Shown piece after piece: positions 58,735-64,000 of a stretch of DNA of 64,000 nucleotides. Where the stretch lies: assembly GCA_039619475.1 (NCBI GenBank), contig CM077115.1, forward strand, positions 598,015,643-598,079,642, read 5' to 3'. Both the position numbers and the translations under genes were made by a program. The stretch is from Icerya purchasi. Lineage: Eukaryota; Arthropoda; Insecta; Hemiptera; Monophlebidae. Every line of letters begins with the position of its first letter. The stretch's first letter is position 1. Below the pieces are notes generated by a model. The model worked only from the letters and a program-made list of their open reading frames with translations, was not told where the DNA came from and ran no database searches.

Positions 58735-59290
58735 TCTTTTGTAGTTAAATATGTTATAACCAGCGGAGCCGGTCTTAAAAAATGTTTAGCTACACACCAA
58801 TCCAACTAATAATTTGTTTCTTATTTAAATTTTTATATTATTAATCTGTTTTGAAATTATTATTATTCTAATTAATTCGAAAATAGAGAAAACAAAGTAA
58901 AAGGAAAAAAACGAATTGTATATAGTGATAAACTGAAACTAATCGTGTTTAAGGCATTTAAATACGTGCAATTTTTATGCGGTATGATCGTTGTTGCGTA
59001 CGTTTTTTTAGATGCTTATAATTATTATTTCGTAAAAAAGTAACATAATACTTCAGAATTATAAGAAAGATGAATAATTCAAAGTCATCAGTTTAAAAAT
59101 GTTGTCGAGTAATCAATTTTAAACACCATTTTAAAATAATTATATAATTTATTTCGAAGACAAAACTTCATGGATCACGGGGATTATTAAAAATGTCCAA
59201 TATGTTTATAATTGCAGCTTTGTAATCAGTTAATAAAGTAATGAAAATTATAAACACAATAATAAACATTTTTGAAAGATAAATATTAAA
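58735..59290. other. no gene seen
   Basis: AT-rich sequence without notable frames. Confidence 0.4.
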
Positions 59291-59299
59291 TACAGAAAG

Positions 59300-59945
59300 C
59301 CAGTACTATATATTTTGTCTCCGTATAGTGTACAATCTGTAGTGCTAGAAAAGATAAAATATAAACATCGTAGTAAAGATAACTCCGTTACGTCTGCTCT
59401 TTCTCTATCTTCTTCTACCCGTGATCAGTCATTATATAATAACCACAATAAAGCCTCATCTCTGATATGGAATGAGGAATGCAACGTCGCATTTGATCTC
59501 ATGCCATCTTTCGAATTTTCCGTTTACATCCTACAACTGAAAACTTTCTTACTCATAAACAAGTGAATGCAAGAGCTCTAGGTATATACTTAAAGTCTTA
59601 CAGAGATTCTCCTGGAAGAATTTCTGTTCTTCTTTCTCCACGAATGGCCCTCTTTCACATATTTCGAAAATGGGTGGAACCTTTAAATCCCCATCCTCTG
59701 AATATCCTCCTAATTCCAACCATTTCCGAAGATAGCCTAATATCCTTTATTGATTCTATTGCTTTCGCTTATTTTCGCGAATGAACTGTATCTGACCTCA
59801 ATATTCCCCTCTACACACTTCCTAACTTCTGTTTTCAATATCTATGAATTACAATCTGTTCTTTCTAAATCATCTAGTCCCCCACTCGAGATCTTAACGG
59901 TATACCCATTCTAGTCCTTAAAAACCTGTCCAAATAGTCTTTTCG
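59300..59945 (+). pseudogene. LINE-A linker between endonuclease and RT
   Basis: Two frames (59315-59566 and 59563-59784) and a short third one. The first contains ASSLIWNEECNVAF, like the WWNEEC block that follows the endonuclease in many LINEs. The third, in shifted frames near 59840-59935, reads YELQSVLSKSSSP and LNGIPILVLKNLSK. This is the RT entry block (SSPGLDGIPYxxLKNLP). The piece thus covers the region upstream of the RT at 37.5-39.1 kb. It stops abruptly near 59945. Assignment to the same family as the other copies is likely but not shown, since overlap is small. Confidence 0.6.
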
Positions 59946-59949
59946 AAAA

Positions 59950-62545
59950 GAAGAATGTTTCGTAAAATTGTAAATTTCCTTATTTTTTCTTTTTCTTTTT
60001 TTGCCATGATCACAGTAGTAGAAAAAATTGTATTTTTCTTCTAAAAAAATCCCCGAATAATTTATTTTAATACCGCTTTGAAAGTAGTTCCTCGTGGGAA
60101 AAAAATTACGCTAATAAACAAAAAATGTTAGTTAAATTAAATGAAAAATAACGACAGAATAACGGAGAATGAAAAAGAAACGAAATCAATCAAAAAGGAA
60201 AACGGAAAGAGCTGCGCTGTAGAAACAGGCTTGAAACATATAACAATAAATTACGTTATATACTCGTAGTGTGTAAATTCAAAAGTATCATAAGACCGCC
60301 GGTAAAGACAGTTTCGTCGCTATAGTAGAGTTTTTTCCATTTATTCGGGGAAAAAAAAAAACATCTTTTTCTATTATTCGTCTAAATGCAAATAAATTAA
60401 AATTGTACCGAAAACTTTTTGTCCTATCTCGAAATCGGCGGAAATGAAAAAATATCGATAGAAGATCTATAATGTAAGTGAAATTTCTACAGTGTTCAGC
60501 GAAAATAGTGAAAAATCCGTCAAAATGAAAGAAGCCCAATATTGTCCTGATGAAACGAACAACAACTGCGCCCTCGCTTTTTCCCGTCCATCATATCTCC
60601 GTAAATAGTAAGGGACTCTTGATTTCCCGTTTTTCTTTTAAAGTCGTCAACAACAGACCGCCGTCGTTCAGAAAAAATAACTGTAAGGGAAAAGGGCTCC
60701 GATTAAATTGGATAACTGGTGAATATAGCAAGTAAAAGTGATGGAAAGGGATGGAAAAGATAGGATAGAAGGGAGGTGCAATAAATAGCAGGAAGCCAGT
60801 GTCTCAGCAAGTCGGAATGCTGAGTAACAGATAGCAGAATTCAAAATGTAAGGCGAATAACGAAGATGATGAGAGAAAACGATAAAGTAAAACAGACGAA
60901 GAGAATTATTACAAGTCAGACAAAAAAAAAAAAAACGAAACGGTCATGGAAGAAGAATGATCGAAAACTCTCAGATAAAATCTTCTACGTAAGCGCACAG
61001 AGTAAGGAGCTCAAAAGTAGCAAGCCTAACCGGGGAGTATTATTTCATTGCCATCGTTGCCCAAATCGCTGGGAATCTACAGTAAACCAATTTCTCGAAA
61101 CCCAAATAGAACGAAGAAAGAATTCAGATGGAGAATGTTGAAAGCAGCAAGCTGAAGAATAAGTCGAAAGCAATTTATGGAGTAATGGTCATTTGTAACA
61201 AATAAAACAGAAGGCGTCCGAAAAGGTTCCAAAAAGGTAATACTCAAAAGGATAATAAACTAAGCTTGTTCAAAATCATCAGTAAAGAGAAATGCTACAC
61301 GACATGTATCAAAGCACTTTTCTCTGAGTTTTTTTTTTTTTTTTTTCATACCGGAATATTAAACATAACTAGAAAATCTATTATACCATAAAGTTATAAG
61401 AGCCCAAAAGAAAAATGAGTACACGTATCAATAAAAAATTGGAAAAGTCTACAAACCTTCCGAAAAGAAACAAAGTAAACTGTGCTATTGGCGATTTGAA
61501 AAAATGCTGTTTTCATCCTACATTACGCAGCCTATAAATTATATCTGTTTCCTCTCTTTCTAAAACAAGCGACGCCGCGAGTGATTATTTCAGAAAGGCA
61601 AACGGAATTTGAAAAAATATACGTAATGCGTCAATCGCGATAGTATGTTTTTTTGTTTTTTTTTTAAGTTTCTTTGCGCAGAACTTTTATTCCTACTTGA
61701 ACGGATTTTACTGGTTCTCCGTCCATTAGAAAATATACCATTCAGCAGTGGTGCTGGACATAAACTGAGTATTCCTCAAAAACCTTGGAAACGCGTGAAA
61801 AAACGTGCTACCTTGAAATAATTTCTTTTTCTTATTATGTTTTATTAGTATAACAGAGTCGATTGGGGCTAAAAATACTATCGATTTGCCAAATTATTTC
61901 TATGGTAATGTAGCTTTGAGTGAGGAAAACGATTATATATTTTAATGTGTTTATCGTACAAATGCAACTTAAAATAGAGATGGATTTTTTTTTTTTTTTA
62001 AGCAAAAATAATGTGACAAAAAAAATGATTTCCAGCACAAAAAAAATTCAAGTATAATGCTATAAAAATTGTAACACAAAATGTTTTTTTTAAAAAAAAA
62101 AAAGAAATAGTTATTCGATTTAAAATATATTTCAGAGTGATAATACTTAAGATGGTATTAACGTAATTTTTATACAAAATTAACTTTTTATTCTATAAAA
62201 AATATATTTCAGAGTGATACTTTAATAATGTGATATTATCGGAATTCTTACACAACATTAATACTTATTAAAGTAGGCATCAGATTATTCGTGTATTACA
62301 ACAATAATAATAAAAACTGCATTAAATATTCATTAAATTGTTCCTAGATATTACCCAATATGAATTTGATGCTGCATCCCAAAAAGTTCAGTATAAGAAT
62401 TACGGCAGTATCACACCTTTGAAACATATTTTTTTTCGAATAATTATTTTTTACTTTTTAGCCCGTTTTTATTAAATTTTTATAATATATCTTGAAGACG
62501 TTACTTTTTTTTAAGAAAAACATTTTTTTAATGATGTTTTTTTTT
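59950..62545. other. no gene seen
   Basis: AT- and homopolymer-rich. The 91-aa basic frame at 60866-61141 contains a poly-Lys run and a CHRCPN pair but no recognisable domain. An approximate 77-base-period duplication lies at 62124-62262: both copies start AAATATATTTCAGAGTGATA. Confidence 0.35.
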
Positions 62546-62552
62546 CTTTTTT

Positions 62553-62818
62553 AGGATAAGATGCTTGGCTACAAAATCAGAGGTCACAGATTCGAGACTT
62601 GTCTCGTTCCCGGATCCAAGTCGCTGCCAGGTGGTATATATCCAATCTAAAATTGAATTGGTTATACCGGAGAAATTTGGGAAAGTAAAGGTGGCCGAGA
62701 AAAGGGAACTACTGGCCCGAGTATTCTGATCAGATCCATTGGGCTTAGTACATTGTGAATTTTGACGTCACAACTCAACCTGTCAGGGGTATGGGACTTA
62801 CTTTAGTTTACTTTACAC
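62553..62818 (+). repeat. possible tRNA-derived SINE
   Basis: After a T-rich run, a TGGCTACAAAATCAG stretch (box A-like) is followed by AGATTCGAGACT (box B-like, 62588-62599). The body is GC-richer than its surroundings and the 3' end is a short TTTACTTTA-type repeat (62800-62815). Box spacing is shorter than in a real tRNA and no cloverleaf forms, so a tRNA gene is excluded. There is no second copy in the window. Confidence 0.4.
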
Positions 62819-62837
62819 ATATGATAGAGAGTTCAGA

Positions 62838-63880
62838 ACCGACAAAAATATTCAATTAAAATATGCAACACAACTCGCGAACAGATTGACACTTATAATC
62901 TTTAAAATTGAATCACAAATTATAATTAAAATTCTCTTTAAAACCATATCTATAACTTCAAGCTAAACGATTATTACCGCGGGTGCCAAAAAAAACCGTC
63001 AAGAATATATAATATGGAATATAAAAAACTACCTTAAAAATCACCTTAAAAAATTCATAACTCATCACCAGATAAACCTTTAAAAGTGAAACTTGAAATA
63101 TAAAACTAAATGTAGAAGCTCTTTCATATGTGAAAGCAAAAAATTACGGTTAAAAAATTATACAGACCTCCCCCCTTTGAGTCCGAAAACAACGAAAAAA
63201 TGATGTTCACGTTAACAATAGCTCGAGTAAATAAGCAGAGAAAACCAGAACAAATCTCAACCATAGCCGAGCTTACAAGTTTATATTTAGGCCCTCGGGG
63301 TGCCGAAAGTTCGAAAAACTTGTGAAAAAAATATTTTTTTTTCCGGGCATGTGATATATTGTTGGAAAGATCACTTTTTTTTTTTTTTTTTTGTCAGGAA
63401 AGAAACCTATTTCCTTTCCTTAACGAAATTTTCAAAGTTGACGAAAATCTCAAAAAATCTTGAAATAGGACATGTCCCCACTTAGCGCCGCCGCTATTGT
63501 ATTATAGTCAAAAATTTTTAATCAAAGTTAAAAATCTCTAGTTTATAGCACCTGGGTGTCCGCCTTTAAATTCGGACCCTCGAGGCGGCAAAAGCTCGAA
63601 ATTTTTGAAAACAAAAATTTTTTCCAGACATGCGATTGATGGAAAGTTCGCTTTTTGTCAGGAATAAAATCGTATTTTATTTCCTTAACGAAGATTTCAA
63701 AGTTGACGAAAAGTTTTAAAAAAAAACGTGAAAAATAAGTGATCTCTCTCTTTGCAGCGTGACAAATCTGATTTCTTTGTTTCGAATTTAATATTATGTA
63801 AATGTAAATTATATAGCTATGTTTAACAACTTGACATACGGAATCCTCAGCACGTGAAACATCATGCTTGACTGAATTTG
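62838..63880 (-). mobile_element. REP-1 copy 3, short form
   Basis: Inverted. On the - strand the left end is TCAGTCAAGCATGATG...CTGAGGATTCCGTATG (63875 down to 63835). About 100 bases later come two 287-bp array units (GCCCTCGGGGTGCCGAAAG at about 63291 and GACCCTCGAGGCGGCAAAAG at about 63577 on +). The right region then follows with CATATTATATATTCTTGACGG (63000-63020). The extreme right hairpin is missing; similarity ends near 62838. This copy shows the minimal architecture: left end, array, right region. Confidence 0.7.
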
Positions 63881-63884
63881 TTTT

Positions 63885-64000
63885 AATTAGCTCATCTTTA
63901 AAACGTCTCACCTTCATTCGTTTTCCGCGTTTGTTGCTTTTATGTTCAGTGTTGTTCTATACTCATTTCTTTCCGTTTGAGTGTGAATTATTTTCTTTTC
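63885..64000. other. no gene seen
   Basis: Short flank at the window end. Confidence 0.4.

Noticed and set aside
60866..61141. 91-aa basic frame with CHRCPN, possible zinc-binding protein
   Set aside because: Only one Cys pair is present and the N-terminal part is a poly-Lys run from an A tract.
62553..62640. Could it be a tRNA gene?
   Set aside because: Box A to box B distance is too short and no acceptor or anticodon stem can be paired.
63543..63917. 124-aa frame on -
   Set aside because: Lies across two array units and the left end of REP-1 copy 3; no equivalent frame in the other copies.

Overview
The window is eukaryotic nuclear DNA, AT-rich and full of microsatellites, and looks like arthropod (probably insect) intergenic sequence. 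The evidence is a degenerate mariner transposon with terminal inverted repeats, many 5'-truncated pieces of an RNase H-bearing non-LTR retrotransposon (here LINE-A), a second LINE (LINE-B), short non-autonomous DNA elements and long (TA)n tracts. I found no exon of a conserved host gene. Almost all open frames are short, AT- or homopolymer-driven, or relics of transposons. The species cannot be fixed from the sequence alone.

Layout. 1-6.4 kb: A/T-rich unique DNA, a LINE-A 3' relic (1.50-1.85 kb) and an unexplained GC-richer block (3.9-4.5 kb). 6.6-8.8 kb: LINE-B reverse transcriptase, split by a (TA)n tract plus a TA-flanked element. 13.2-17.3 kb: LINE-A relics, three TA-flanked elements in alternating orientation and a possible SINE. 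18.1-19.3 kb: a decayed coding-like block. 20.6-25.3 kb: a large composite repeat (REP-1) holding a LINE endonuclease fragment and about ten units of a 287-bp tandem array. 26.7-28.5 kb: a second REP-1 copy with a TA-flanked element inside it. 32.1-32.7 kb: LINE-A 3' end. 34.6-35.3 kb: a pogo/Tigger-like MITE nested within another inverted repeat. 36.2-36.4 kb: a promoter-like stretch. 37.5-46.3 kb: LINE-A reverse transcriptase, RNase H and C-terminal pieces, an RTE-like fragment and one more TA-flanked element. 47.3-47.6 kb: a mariner transposase fragment. 54.3-55.9 kb: a REP-1 right end followed by a 1.27-kb dead mariner. 58.7-59.9 kb: retroelement ends and a LINE-A linker. 62.55-63.9 kb: a possible SINE and an inverted REP-1 copy.

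No pathway is assembled here; the sequence is a record of transposition and decay. The most interesting material is (1) REP-1, a repeat family with conserved left and right ends and a core 287-bp array that varies from about 1.5 to about 10 units; (2) the TA-flanked element, whose insertion into a LINE-B reading frame shows the target was a short TATA and that the surrounding (TA)n tract is not ancestral; and (3) LINE-A 3' ends, one of which carries a tail of ten perfect 12-bp repeats instead of poly(A).
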